Of a DNA stretch of 64,000 bases, positions 63,912 through 64,000 are shown piece by piece; within the stretch, counting starts at the first letter, position 1; every line of letters starts with the position of its first letter. Source of the DNA: Oleidesulfovibrio sp047973035. Lineage in GTDB: Bacteria > Desulfobacterota > Desulfovibrionia > Desulfovibrionales > Desulfovibrionaceae. The stretch spans positions 62,001 through 126,000 of the forward strand of contig NZ_JBKEBF010000008.1 in the NCBI RefSeq assembly GCF_047973035.1, in the 5' to 3' direction. Under the pieces are notes generated by a model. That model was not told the DNA's origin. It did not search any database and saw nothing but the letters and a program-made list of their open reading frames with translations. A program made the position numbers and the translations under genes.

Positions 63912-64000
63912 CTAGTCCTTGTAGAGCTTGGGGTTCAGATAATCCCGCAGCCAGTCGCCCAGCAGGTTGATGGTGAGCACAAGCAGTACCAGCACCACAC
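63912..64000 (-). CDS. dppC: Oligo/dipeptide ABC transporter permease (DppC/OppC), C-terminal end only
   Basis: The last 28 residues (VVLVLLVLTINLLGDWLRDY then LNPKLYKD) match the conserved C-terminus of the DppC permease family (NLLGDWLRDxLDPR). Start lies beyond the window. The operon runs dppC-dppD-dppF. Confidence 0.85.
   Translation of the reverse strand, partial: VVLVLLVLTINLLGDWLRDYLNPKLYKD

Noticed and set aside
1..64000. tRNA, rRNA, CRISPR array, prophage or insertion sequence
   Set aside because: No cloverleaf, repeat-spacer or transposase signature was seen by eye on either strand.

Overview
The window (64 kb, moderate-to-high GC) looks like chromosome from a Desulfovibrionaceae-type sulfate reducer. 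This is inferred from gene content, not from a marker gene: two IscR-like Rrf2 regulators, a sulfide:quinone oxidoreductase-like flavoprotein with a DUF1641 partner, several Fe-S heterodisulfide-reductase-style proteins, a TRAP transporter, a bacteriohemerythrin and many PAS sensor kinases. No rRNA, tRNA, CRISPR array, intact insertion sequence or prophage was found. Most genes are ordinary housekeeping or transport genes; the unusual material lies in regulatory DNA and decaying genes between them.

Layout. 1-9.4 kb: end of a PAS sensor protein, mutY carrying a nearly complete Nudix box, an orphan ABC ATPase overlapping an atypical phosphotransferase, then a forward run of a TPR-like/GT2 glycosyltransferase, a UDP-galactopyranose-mutase-like flavoprotein and an M24 peptidase. 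9.6-12.9 kb: an HPP-family membrane protein broken in a run of ten C, diverging from a TetR regulator across two palindromic operators; a Sel1-repeat protein; a degenerate receiver protein. 12.9-16.6 kb: an Rrf2-SQR-DUF1641 set with an array of about six regularly spaced half-sites, followed by a second Rrf2 paralogue. 16.6-20 kb: gene-poor, with a YbjT-like reductase flanked by two decayed genes, one recognisable as a CopZ-type [2Fe-2S] protein. 20-27.4 kb: acetate-family transporter, REC-PAS-kinase, fumC, sstT, an M23 peptidase and a TtcA-like enzyme.

27.6-38 kb: a dense forward block (DUF4340 protein, rpoZ, dnaJ, moaC, ABC-F, mutT, YdcZ, hemerythrin, asd, class IV aminotransferase, GT4). 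38-45.7 kb: a hybrid sensor kinase divergent from a complete livKHMGF branched-chain amino-acid transporter, with a good sigma70 promoter, a structured leader, a hairpin after livK and three consecutive hairpins before livH. 45.8-53.6 kb: a glycosyltransferase-like protein, two Fe-S proteins, a GNAT acetyltransferase, TRAP permeases without a local binding protein, and a small acidic protein of unknown role. 53.9-64 kb: an envelope-defence pair (alpha-2-macroglobulin lipoprotein plus PBP1C) and the end of a Dpp/Opp peptide transporter operon.

No clearly new multi-gene system is visible. The best leads are the homopolymer frameshift in the HPP gene beside its TetR operators, the Rrf2 half-site array controlling the SQR genes, the structured leaders of the liv operon, the MutY-Nudix fusion, and the two decayed genes.
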